NCBI GenBank assembly: GCA_029907465.1
Contig: JARYLV010000006.1
Span: forward strand, 39,904 to 103,903
DNA length: 64,000 bases
Direction of reading: 5' to 3'
Source of the DNA: Methanomassiliicoccales archaeon
GTDB lineage: Archaea > Thermoplasmatota > Thermoplasmata > Methanomassiliicoccales > JACIVX01
The notes beneath the pieces are model-generated. The model was not told the DNA's origin. It saw only the letters and a program-made list of their open reading frames with translations, and did no database searches. Within the stretch, counting starts at the first letter, position 1. Every line of letters starts with the position of its first letter. The translations under genes were made by a program, and so were the position numbers. Below, piece after piece: positions 1 to 8,240 of the stretch.

Positions 1-1490
1 CAGGAGTTCTCGAAACGGCGGAGGAATTGAAAGTTGGAGATGAAGTCGTTATCTTAACAAAGGATCGTTTCGCATTTGCGACAGGCACGGCTCGTATGCC
101 TGGGAAGGATATGATGGAGAGAAAAAGAGGGGTAGCGGTCAAAGTGAGATGGGCTGAAAGGCCAATGAAACACTCTTTACAGGTCAAGAAACCGAATTGG
201 TCAGACGTTTTGAAAGCCAACGAGACGGTCATTTCGAGAAGGGTAAATGATGCAATAAGATTCATAAGAGAAACTGTCGAAAGGTGCCAGCTTCCCTGTG
301 CTGTGTCCTTTTCTGGTGGAAAAGATAGCCTCGCCTGCCTGCTGCTCACAATCGACGCAGGCTTTAGATTCCCAATACTTTTTATTGACACCGGTCTTGA
401 GTTCGAAGAGACTGTTCAATATGTACTGGAAATAGCCAAAAAATACGAGCTCGAAGTCATCGTCGAAAAGGCCAGTGAAAATGCGTTCTACGGGCACCTC
501 GATGTCTTTGGACCGCCAGGAAGAGACTACCGATGGTGCTGTAAGACAAATAAACTCGGCCCGACAGTAAAGGCAATCACAAAGAACTTTCCAGGAGGGC
601 TCCTTTCATTCATCGGCCAGAGGAGATATGAGTCGGAGAGCAGGGCGGAAAAGAATCGTGTATGGAAAAACCCGTGGACACCTGGTCAAATTGGGGCGTC
701 ACCGATCCAAGACTGGACAGCTTTGCATGTTTGGCTTTATATCTTTTCAAAGGGTGAAAAAGCCAATCCGTGGTATGAAAAGGGGCTCGATCGAATCGGG
801 TGCTACCTCTGCCCTGCCTCAGATTTGTCCGAATTGGAAATCGTTGAAATGAATTGTGCACCGTACAACAAATGGAAAGATTACCTTTATGATTACGCCT
901 CGAGGAAGGGGTTCAGTGCCGACTGGGTTAATTTCGGGCTATGGCGATGGAAAACGGTACCACAATCGATAGTCGATGAACTCAAACGCCTAGGGAAGGA
1001 CGATGCGCTGCGGCATCGCCACGAGTTCGATGAAATCGATCGAGTAAGAGCACCGCAGAGGGGTTTAACATTGATCATGCAAGAGGGTTTCTCCCCATGC
1101 ATCAAGGGATACAGTGCCGAGGGTGTCTTTAACAAACCCCTTAATTTCATGGAGGTCTGCAACCTCCTCAATATCGTGGGGGAGGTAGAGGTCGACTCAG
1201 GGGGAAACTTCTGTCGAGTTAATGATGTGATCGTCACGAAAGAAGGGGCGATCATTGCCAAGGGACATAGCCCTGATGTGATAAAAGAAAATGTAGAAAA
1301 GGTGCGCCAAGCAGTAGTCAAGGCCATGGAGTGCGTCGGGTGCGGAGTGTGCATCGCAAGATGCACCAAGGGTGCACTCATGCTAGAGCAGGATCACATT
1401 CGGATTCTCCCCCACAGGTGCGTTCACTGCGGGAAATGCATCGAACCATGTCCTGCACTCAGCTTTGGCGACTCCGCTTTTGATTTCTAG
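1..1490 (+). CDS. PUA-PAPS reductase-like-ferredoxin fusion protein, 5' partial
   Basis: The reading frame is open to the left edge of the window (GVLETAEELKVGD precedes the first in-window start), so the gene begins upstream and only its 3' part is here. Order of parts: the end of a PUA-like RNA-binding domain, a PP-loop ATP pyrophosphatase domain with SFSGGKDS typical of phosphoadenosine-phosphosulfate reductases, a middle region with paired cysteines (CCK, CYLC), then a C-terminal ferredoxin with CVGCGVCIARC and CVHCGKCIEPC, enough for two [4Fe-4S] clusters. This architecture is known in methanogens and relatives; the substrate is not established. PUA plus PP-loop suggests an RNA or sulfur-transfer role as much as assimilatory sulfate reduction. 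No sulfate-assimilation neighbours are seen. Confidence 0.85.
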   Translation, partial: GVLETAEELKVGDEVVILTKDRFAFATGTARMPGKDMMERKRGVAVKVRWAERPMKHSLQVKKPNWSDVLKANETVISRRVNDAIRFIRETVERCQLPCAVSFSGGKDSLACLLLTIDAGFRFPILFIDTGLEFEETVQYVLEIAKKYELEVIVEKASENAFYGHLDVFGPPGRDYRWCCKTNKLGPTVKAITKNFPGGLLSFIGQRRYESESRAEKNRVWKNPWTPGQIGASPIQDWTALHVWLYIFSKGEKANPWYEKGLDRIGCYLCPASDLSELEIVEMNCAPYNKWKDYLYDYASRKGFSADWVNFGLWRWKTVPQSIVDELKRLGKDDALRHRHEFDEIDRVRAPQRGLTLIMQEGFSPCIKGYSAEGVFNKPLNFMEVCNLLNIVGEVEVDSGGNFCRVNDVIVTKEGAIIAKGHSPDVIKENVEKVRQAVVKAMECVGCGVCIARCTKGALMLEQDHIRILPHRCVHCGKCIEPCPALSFGDSAFDF

Positions 1491-1549
1491 GTCTCGAACA
1501 CGGCTATATTGAGATCCTCAGCCAACGCGAAACCAGTTTGCCTCCACGC

Positions 1550-2746
1550 TCAACGCACAAAATCGATTCCGTCATCGCTTGCTGAGCCGTATCCCCTTGC
1601 ACTCCTCTGGGGAGCAAAATTGCTAGCCAGCTTGTCCTCATAATCATAGTCGCTTCGCCCCAGCATGTATTTCGATTTTGCTCCTGTGACAATAAGGAGC
1701 ACCTTAATGGTTCCCTTCAGTTCCTGTTCGATCGAGCATCCCCAGATGATTCGTGCCCTCTCGTTTACGCTGTTTGTTACGATCTCTGCCGCTTTCTGCG
1801 CTTCCGCAATTGTCATGTCAGGACCGCCAACTACCCTGATAAGGGCACCTTTGGCATCCTTCAGATCAATTTCACCGAGGAGCGGCGATGTAAGCGCTTC
1901 CTTTACGGCGGCTTCAACCCGGTTGTCCTCGTCATCGGATTCGCCGATACCAACGAATGAAATCCCTCCTTCCCTCATCACTGTTTGGATATCGCTGTAA
2001 TCGAGGTTCACAAGTCCCGGTTTGGTTATGATCTCAGTGAGACCTTTCATCGTCTGCATCAAGACCTCGTCGGCCACCTTGAACGCTGCATCGATCGGGA
2101 GTTTCGGAACGAGCTCCAGTAGCTTGTCATTTGGAATGACGATCGTTGTATCGCACACCCGCCTCAACTTATCGAGACCTGCGAGGGCATTTTCCATTCT
2201 TACGGTTCCTTCAGCCTTAAACGGCAATGTGACGACTCCGATTGTCAAGGCTTGGAGCGATTCCTTAGCGATTCTTGCAACAAAATGCGCCGATCCAGTC
2301 CCCGTACCGCCGCCCAATCCAGCAGTGACGAAAACGATGTGCGCCCCCCTCAGATACTCTCTGATTTCGAGCTCATTCTCTCTCGCTGCTTGTTCACCCA
2401 CCTCGGGTATCGCACCCGCACCGAGTCCCCTCGTTGCAGTTCTTCCTATGAGAATTTTCTTTGGTGCACGAATTGTCAACAGATGCTTTGCATCAGTATT
2501 GATTGCACAGAGCTGTGCTCCACTGATGCCAGCGTCGACGCATCGATTGATAGTATTCGACCCACCTCCACCGCAACCGATGATCTTGATACAGACATCC
2601 ATTTGAGCCGCGATCTTACGCAGCTCTTCATCTATATCAGAAGATCCATCTACGGCCCCTTGACCAATCTGCTGGTCGCCATTTACAGTCTTAGATGCTG
2701 CTAAAGCATGCTTCACTAACGAATTCACCATGAGTGCATCCCTCAT
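1550..2746 (-). CDS. ftsZ: Cell division GTPase FtsZ
   Basis: Tubulin-like GTPase that forms the division ring. A glycine-rich nucleotide-binding start (IIGCGGGGSN, residues 55-64), the tubulin signature GGGTGTG at 145-151 and the T7 catalytic loop NLDYSD at 247-252 are intact. A roughly 45-residue N-terminal extension precedes the GTPase core. The C-terminal tail ends GIDFVR after a Gly/Ser-rich linker, resembling the conserved FtsZ tail that archaeal SepF binds. The ATG at 2746 is preferred because a TATA-like element (2768-2779) lies about 28 nt upstream, which fits a leaderless transcript. Transcribed alone, convergent with the PAPS-reductase-like gene. Confidence 0.97.
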   Translation of the reverse strand: MRDALMVNSLVKHALAASKTVNGDQQIGQGAVDGSSDIDEELRKIAAQMDVCIKIIGCGGGGSNTINRCVDAGISGAQLCAINTDAKHLLTIRAPKKILIGRTATRGLGAGAIPEVGEQAARENELEIREYLRGAHIVFVTAGLGGGTGTGSAHFVARIAKESLQALTIGVVTLPFKAEGTVRMENALAGLDKLRRVCDTTIVIPNDKLLELVPKLPIDAAFKVADEVLMQTMKGLTEIITKPGLVNLDYSDIQTVMREGGISFVGIGESDDEDNRVEAAVKEALTSPLLGEIDLKDAKGALIRVVGGPDMTIAEAQKAAEIVTNSVNERARIIWGCSIEQELKGTIKVLLIVTGAKSKYMLGRSDYDYEDKLASNFAPQRSARGYGSASDDGIDFVR

Positions 2747-2767
2747 TTGACGATAAGTTGCAACTGG

Positions 2768-2779
2768 AATATAAATATT
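2768..2779 (-). promoter_or_regulatory. TATA-box promoter of ftsZ
   Basis: On the minus strand the AT-rich ATATTTATATTC lies centred about 28 nt before the ftsZ ATG, the usual archaeal TATA-to-start-site distance, so the mRNA is probably leaderless or nearly so. Assigned by eye only. Confidence 0.5.
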
Positions 2780-2900
2780 GCGTAAGACCAGCTTGATGAC
2801 TACTTTTGCAAACGCCGTGTGGCCGTAAATGTCCCTCTATCCTGTTTTTGTCTAAACTCTCAGTACAATGTTAAATCCCATGAAGGAAAGAATATGGTTC

Positions 2901-4055
2901 TCAACCGATGATGTGCATAACAATTTCGGGCCACATAACTAGATGAATGCTCGGTTCCCCTTCAAGATGTCTATAATACTTCTGATAGATTTCCTCAGCT
3001 GATGTTGGCATATGGGCCGACGCCAACTTCAGGCAGACTATGCCTATGGTATATACCGTGAAGAGAGCAGATGGTTCTCTTTCTTCCACGCGTTTCTTAC
3101 AACTCTCCTCAAAGAATTCAAGGAATTCATCCTCAAGAAATGATCGCAACATCTCTATGGCACCCATTTTGTTGCCAGAAACTGTTGCTGATGTAACGGA
3201 GTCGATTAACTCATGCAACCTTGAAATCACCCACACATCAGTACCTGCAAGTTCTGAAGGTTTCATCTCTGGCCTTTCCTTTATAGCGCTGCTGACAGTT
3301 CTCCCAATCTTCAGAAGTTCATTCCTTACCGTGGCCTCCTTCATTCTTTCCTCGATAATCTCTCTTGTCTCGTCGTAAGTTCTCGATCTACTTGCTCTCA
3401 CTGCCTTTTTAAGAGGTTCTTCAATAGAGCTGCTGAAAACGCCCATCCGAGAGAGATCAGGTGCTAATCTGAGAATGTCAACAACGTAGGCCCGAAGCTG
3501 CTCGGCACTTCGATACCTATGTTTCACAAAATCAAGACATGCAGCGATGTCCTTGACAGCTTCAATCACTTCGCCATCAAGAAAGGTCGACTTTGAAACC
3601 CCCACAAGCGCTTCAATATCATCAACTGGTATTTCCCGATTCCTCGCCATTGCAATAAGTAACATCGTCTGCTCGTAAAATGACGCATATGTAATCGCGT
3701 GAAACCCGACATGCTCTCCGAGAAATGACAGAACTGCTCTCCGAACGTCTCTACTTGGATGAATGATATTATTTAAGACAGCGTCCATGCCGACGCGGGA
3801 CTTGGCGATTTCTGACAAACAGTGCCTCACGCTCGACCGAACTCTCTGGTCAGGATTGTGATAGAACTTCAACAGAATTGCGACCATCTCATATGGATCC
3901 TTGGTCCCATGGCTTATAATTCGCTTTTCCATGCGCCTCCTCTCAGCCGCCAATGGAGACTTAAGGGATCGTACGAGGATTCTCTCAATTCTCATCCCTT
4001 CGCTCACTCGTTTATAAGGTGGCACGAATAGTCGACGGAGAGAAAAGCGCGCCAT
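2901..4055 (-). CDS. HEAT-like helical repeat protein, function unknown
   Basis: 384 residues, almost entirely alpha-helical. The first 200 residues contain degenerate HEAT-type repeats (for example DPYEMVAILLKFYHNPDQRV, then MDAVLNNIIHPSRDVRRAVL). The C-terminal half is a helical region rich in Glu/Arg/Lys without a recognisable catalytic motif. No signal peptide or membrane segment, so probably a cytosolic scaffold. It lies between ftsZ (same strand, upstream of it) and a divergently transcribed roadblock/LC7 gene. HEAT repeats usually mediate protein contacts; a link to FtsZ or to the LC7 protein is only suggested by position. Confidence 0.7.
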   Translation of the reverse strand: MARFSLRRLFVPPYKRVSEGMRIERILVRSLKSPLAAERRRMEKRIISHGTKDPYEMVAILLKFYHNPDQRVRSSVRHCLSEIAKSRVGMDAVLNNIIHPSRDVRRAVLSFLGEHVGFHAITYASFYEQTMLLIAMARNREIPVDDIEALVGVSKSTFLDGEVIEAVKDIAACLDFVKHRYRSAEQLRAYVVDILRLAPDLSRMGVFSSSIEEPLKKAVRASRSRTYDETREIIEERMKEATVRNELLKIGRTVSSAIKERPEMKPSELAGTDVWVISRLHELIDSVTSATVSGNKMGAIEMLRSFLEDEFLEFFEESCKKRVEEREPSALFTVYTIGIVCLKLASAHMPTSAEEIYQKYYRHLEGEPSIHLVMWPEIVMHIIG

Positions 4056-4293
4056 GTTGTCAGATTAGTAACATATATGAAAATACTAGAAACTTTCTAG
4101 GGTTTGGTTCGCACAGAACCGGGATGCATCATTATGTTTGCAACAATGAATGGGTCTTTTTCTCCCGCGCTTCAAAACACTCTTTTTTGACCCACCTGGG
4201 TTATTATGGATTTTGAAAATTGTATAGAAAAAGCTTTTATGGTGTCTCTTCGATTATACTCTTGGTAGGCGCTCGTGGAGAGTGTGGGTTAAG

Positions 4294-4653
4294 ATGGGTG
4301 AATTATCACAGATACGCAGTGTTTTGGATGACATTAAGAATCTCGATCACGTATTGGACGTTTCTCTCATCTCAAGAGGTGGAATGTATATCACAGGCGA
4401 TCCCCCAAGGGGCGTTCACCAGGAAACTTTTGCAGCGATGTCTGCGATTATTATTGGCGCAGCAGAAACGACCTCTGCGGAACTAAAAGATACATTGAAC
4501 AAAGTTGTACTGCAGCTCGCTAATAGAAATCTGATCCTCACTGGTGCTGGCCCTCGATATTTACTAGTGGTCGCGACTGATGCGACAGCAGATGTGAACA
4601 AGATCGCAAACGATGCTAAGGAGAGAATTTCGAAAATTGAGTTGACTCTCTGA
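4294..4653 (+). CDS. Roadblock/LC7 domain protein
   Basis: 119 residues from the ATG at 4294; a longer GTG start at 4282 is possible but less likely. The whole protein has the roadblock/LC7 pattern: an N-terminal helix (IRSVLDDIKNLDHVLDVSLIS), a beta-hairpin with GGMYITGD, a helix with ETFAAMSAIIIGAAE, and a final strand GPRYLLVVATD followed by a C-terminal helix. Members regulate small Ras-like or Rag/MglA-type GTPases as dimers. No partner GTPase is adjacent; the divergent HEAT-repeat gene is the nearest neighbour. Its stop codon abuts the stop of the convergent PHP gene. Confidence 0.85.
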   Translation: MGELSQIRSVLDDIKNLDHVLDVSLISRGGMYITGDPPRGVHQETFAAMSAIIIGAAETTSAELKDTLNKVVLQLANRNLILTGAGPRYLLVVATDATADVNKIANDAKERISKIELTL

Positions 4654-5316
4654 CTACAATCTCTTCATACCCCTCGCGAGCCACTCGGAAATGCATTTTG
4701 CCCCGTAACTGAGAGAATCTGAAAACTTTCTCGACACGCCCCCAGCTTTCGTTCTCTTATTAAGAATTTCCTTGACGAGGTCATCGGCATTTTCACAGTG
4801 ATCTGGAAAAATCGTATATCCTTTACCAATATGAGATAGCGAATGCGCATCGCTTCCACCAATCTCACCACAATTGACAATTTCAAGGAGCTTCTTCGCT
4901 TTGAGATTTGATCTAGATGACGACCGTGCATTAATCGTCTCGATCACGTCGAATTTCTTGCCAATAATCTCTTTTCTTCCAAGTCCGGACCACAACCGAT
5001 AAGGATGGGGCGCGGCAGCGATCCCCCCGTGGTCATGAATCAAATCGATTGTCTCTTCGACACTTTTGCCGCGTGGAATGATCTCTTCGATGTTATAAGC
5101 AATCACATGTCCCCCATTGCTCGTAATCTCGATGCCTGGCAGGACAATAACATCGTCTTGCTTGATCGCGAGTGCACGCATTGTGCCTTCGAGAGAATTA
5201 TGATCGACGATCGAAACAACACGAATGGAGAGAGACTTGCATTTTTCAAGGATCGCTTCGACTTTTAGATCGCAATCGCCAGAATAGGTCGAATGAACAT
5301 GAAGGTCCGCCATCAT
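4654..5316 (-). CDS. PHP-domain phosphoesterase (first of two)
   Basis: 220-residue PHP-family metal-dependent phosphoesterase. Metal-binding motifs are present in order: DLHVHS near the N terminus, VDHN, a central Glu in LPGIEIT, HPYR, and GGSDAHS. The ATG overlaps the stop of the upstream metG (ATGA), so the two are translationally coupled; a second in-frame ATG follows immediately. Substrate unknown: PHP proteins include histidinol-phosphatase-like, RNase AM-like and polymerase-associated enzymes. A longer paralogue lies at 12317-13216 with the same motifs. Confidence 0.88.
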   Translation of the reverse strand: MMADLHVHSTYSGDCDLKVEAILEKCKSLSIRVVSIVDHNSLEGTMRALAIKQDDVIVLPGIEITSNGGHVIAYNIEEIIPRGKSVEETIDLIHDHGGIAAAPHPYRLWSGLGRKEIIGKKFDVIETINARSSSRSNLKAKKLLEIVNCGEIGGSDAHSLSHIGKGYTIFPDHCENADDLVKEILNKRTKAGGVSRKFSDSLSYGAKCISEWLARGMKRL

Positions 5317-7529
5317 CTAATTAATGCTCCGTTCTCAATCTCTCCGTCTACAGTGATCGGAATGCCATTATCTGTTAAAAGCGGTAAGCCGACAGAGGCG
5401 TCCTGGGAAGGCAGGAAGACCGCGATCTTGCTACCCTTCTTGAGCACTGCGTTCCTCACTTCGATCTTCACAGATCTACCGATATCTATCGTCCTCGAGT
5501 CGATGACTTCACCAACCAAGAGCCTCAATTTTTGAAAATCGGGGAACGACAAAACTCGATCAGACTGATTCATGCCCGAATTAACTGGTGTACCCACTGG
5601 AACGTCCTCTGCAGGCGTAAGAAGAATAACCTTGCTGGAATGTTCTGCCGCCAATAACATTCCCTGAGATTCAACTCCTCTTAGTTTGGCGGGTTGCAAG
5701 TTTGTTACAACAACGATTTTCTTTCCAACAAGCTCTTTTTTGTCATAGTAACCTCTCAAACCGGCAACAAGTCTTATTCTTTTCCCGATGTCGACCTCGA
5801 GAACATATAATTTGTCGGCATTTGGATGATCTGCGGCACTGATGATCTGACCAACTTTCAAATTCAATTTTTCAAACTCTTTGAACATTGCTGTTTCCTC
5901 CGTAATCTCGATTTTTGAAAAGAGTGGGCGAGGCTCCTTCAACCTCTGACCTGGAACAACGGGGATAAAGATCCAGTTCCATCCTTTACTCAAAAGGCTC
6001 TCCTCATAACCCAACAAAGACCAAAGATCAAAGGCTGAGCGGGGCAAGAACGGGTAAGAAAGAACAGCGAGTGCTTTGACGATCTCAAGGTTCAAATTGA
6101 GAACGGATCCACATCGATCCTTGTCTTGTTTCAACAGAGCCCAGGGCGCAACGCCATCAAAAAACTTGTTCCCGAATTGAGCTAGATCCATTACCGCTTT
6201 TAGCGCTTTTTTGAACTGACAGGTTGAAAGATACTGGTCAACCTCCTCTGCCGCGGAAGAAATCGCAGCGGTGACTCTCCTTTTCTCCTCATCCATGCCA
6301 TTACACGAAGGGATCGATCCAAAGTTGCGGTAAGTAAAGCTCAGAACCCTGTGATAATAGTTACCAAGCGTAGCCACGAGCTCGTTATTTATTTTGGCTT
6401 CAAAATCATCCCAATCGAATTCACTATCCCTATTTTCCGGCATATTTGCTGTTAAGTAATATCTGATAATATCTGGGTCAAAACGTGAAAGCATGTTGGG
6501 AATATCGATGCTTACCCCCCTGCTCTTCGAGAATTTCTCTCCCTTAAAAGTGAGATATTCATTTGCAGGAACGTCGTATGGAAGGTTAAGACCACCATAT
6601 CCCATCAATATAGCCGGCCAGATAATCGTATGGAACGGAATGTTGTCTTTTCCAAGGAAATAATAGTGCTTGGAATCTGGATCCATCCAAAAATCTTTCC
6701 ACTTCTCCGGATTTCCCGTCATTTTAGCCCACTCGATCGATGCAGAGAGATACCCAATGACGGCCTCGAACCATACATAAATGACTTTGTTTTCCCAGCC
6801 AGGTAACGGGACAGGTACTCCCCAAGTCATATCACGGGTGATTGGCCTGTCATTCAATCCTGCCTCAAGCCAATTCCTTGTAAATGTCTGAACATTGGGC
6901 TTCCAATAGGGCTTGTTGCTGACATAGTCCAAAAGAGATTCGTTGAACGCGCTAAGTTTGAAAAAATAGTGTTCCGTTTCTTTAAGCACTGGCCGCGAGG
7001 AGCAAATCGTACAAACCGCATCATTCAGCTCACCGGGGAGGAATGTAGTCCCACACTTGTCACACTGGTCACCTCTGGCCTTTTCGTACCCACAGTTCCC
7101 GCACCGACCTTCCACATACCTATCTGGAAGGAATCTCCCGCATTTTTCGCAGTAATACTGCAGTGTCTCTTTCTTGTAAAGATGTCCTTTTTCAAGAAGC
7201 TTGAGAAAAACGTCGTGTACGACGGCAAAATGATTTTCCGTATGGGTTTTCGTGAAGAGATCAAAAGTGATCGACATACCTCTGATCGCTTCAGAATTTA
7301 TCCGGTGGTATCTCTCCGCAATTTCCTCTGGAGAAACACCTTCCTTTTCAGCTTTGACTGTAACTGGAGTCCCATGCTGATCTGATCCCGAGACCATTAA
7401 GACCTCATTCCCTTTAAGCCTGTGATACTTAGCAAAAATGTCACCTGGCAGTAGCGAGCCCGCAACGTGTCCTAGATGTATCGGACTGTTTGAATAAGGC
7501 CACGCAGTGCAAACCAGGACCCTAGCCAT
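5313..7529 (-). CDS. metG: Methionyl-tRNA synthetase
   Basis: Class I synthetase, 738 residues from the ATG at 7529, where the family N terminus (MARVLVCTAWPYSNSPIHLG) begins; the 15 residues available upstream are not conserved-looking and a TATA-like element at about 7558-7566 supports the inner start. HLGH at 18-21 and KFSKS are the ATP-binding signatures. Four CxxC knuckles lie in the connective domain. After the anticodon domain there is an EMAP/Tyr-type OB-fold tRNA-binding domain (FEKLNLKVGQIISA...NLQPAKLRGVESQGM) and then a second, more divergent copy (FQKLRLLVGEVIDS) ending the protein. The tandem C-terminal OB-like modules are noteworthy. It is coupled to the downstream PHP gene. 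Confidence 0.97.
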   Translation of the reverse strand: MARVLVCTAWPYSNSPIHLGHVAGSLLPGDIFAKYHRLKGNEVLMVSGSDQHGTPVTVKAEKEGVSPEEIAERYHRINSEAIRGMSITFDLFTKTHTENHFAVVHDVFLKLLEKGHLYKKETLQYYCEKCGRFLPDRYVEGRCGNCGYEKARGDQCDKCGTTFLPGELNDAVCTICSSRPVLKETEHYFFKLSAFNESLLDYVSNKPYWKPNVQTFTRNWLEAGLNDRPITRDMTWGVPVPLPGWENKVIYVWFEAVIGYLSASIEWAKMTGNPEKWKDFWMDPDSKHYYFLGKDNIPFHTIIWPAILMGYGGLNLPYDVPANEYLTFKGEKFSKSRGVSIDIPNMLSRFDPDIIRYYLTANMPENRDSEFDWDDFEAKINNELVATLGNYYHRVLSFTYRNFGSIPSCNGMDEEKRRVTAAISSAAEEVDQYLSTCQFKKALKAVMDLAQFGNKFFDGVAPWALLKQDKDRCGSVLNLNLEIVKALAVLSYPFLPRSAFDLWSLLGYEESLLSKGWNWIFIPVVPGQRLKEPRPLFSKIEITEETAMFKEFEKLNLKVGQIISAADHPNADKLYVLEVDIGKRIRLVAGLRGYYDKKELVGKKIVVVTNLQPAKLRGVESQGMLLAAEHSSKVILLTPAEDVPVGTPVNSGMNQSDRVLSFPDFQKLRLLVGEVIDSRTIDIGRSVKIEVRNAVLKKGSKIAVFLPSQDASVGLPLLTDNGIPITVDGEIENGALIR

Positions 7530-8240
7530 ATGGAACGAGGGTGAATGAATCACATAGGATTTAAGTTTGACCATTTACACCACAAACAGTGAACAAAAGA
7601 TCCAGAAACGGCGATCTAAGTTTGAAGAAAAAAGACGATGCCCACTTTTGACAGTTTACGGTCGAAAGAACTAAAAGACTCAGCAAATCCCAAAAAAAAG
7701 ACCACAACCCTCGAAAACAATATTGGCAGATCTTCGAGTTCCTGCATAGCGCCCTAAGAAGTTTCATGATGACATTGGAATAATATAAAGGATAGAGAAT
7801 ATAAGGGATAAAGAAACGGGTTTTCGAATCGCCATGCATATCCATATTATATGCCGTTCATCTATAGAATAGAATGGCCTGTGTCGTATTTTTCTTTATA
7901 GCATAATCAAATGAGATCAAACAATAAATAAGAGCATTTAATGTTTGAATAGCAGAAATTAAACCGTTGGTCCAATCTATGAATACTATTTTCGCCTTAT
8001 TTTTCAGCATTTCGATAGATTCCTATCATACCACGTAAAGACCATGCTAGTGGAAATCTTTTGATTACTCGGTCAAACGGATCGTGTCCGAACCGAATTC
8101 CATAGATTTCCTGAGTCACTCTGTTCGCATGCCGTTTAGAAGAATCGCAGCCAGACATAAGGCTTTGATGCTCAGGTATTGAGCGACATAAGATCATGCG
8201 ATTAGGAACTTTTTTTAATAGCATCATTATTGCTGAGAAT
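7530..8240. other. 711-bp gene-poor interval between metG and ABCE1
   Basis: This holds the divergent promoters of metG and the ABCE1 gene plus AT-rich sequence (7850-7980). Weak minus-strand reading frames at 7561-7845 and 7997-8263 lack a convincing start signal or recognisable family. The segment at 8000-8190 is less AT-rich than its surroundings and could be a gene remnant or an unannotated RNA; I cannot assign it. Confidence 0.4.
8211..8220 (+). promoter_or_regulatory. TATA-box promoter of the ABCE1 gene
   Basis: TTTTTTAATA is centred about 25 nt before the GTG start of ABCE1 at 8241. It falls inside the longest open frame, which argues that the 15 residues upstream of the GTG are not translated. 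Confidence 0.5.

Noticed and set aside
893..1381. 162-codon minus-strand frame inside the PAPS-reductase-like gene
   Set aside because: Fully antisense to a strongly coding region, rich in Ser/Thr/Leu and unlike any family; a typical shadow frame.
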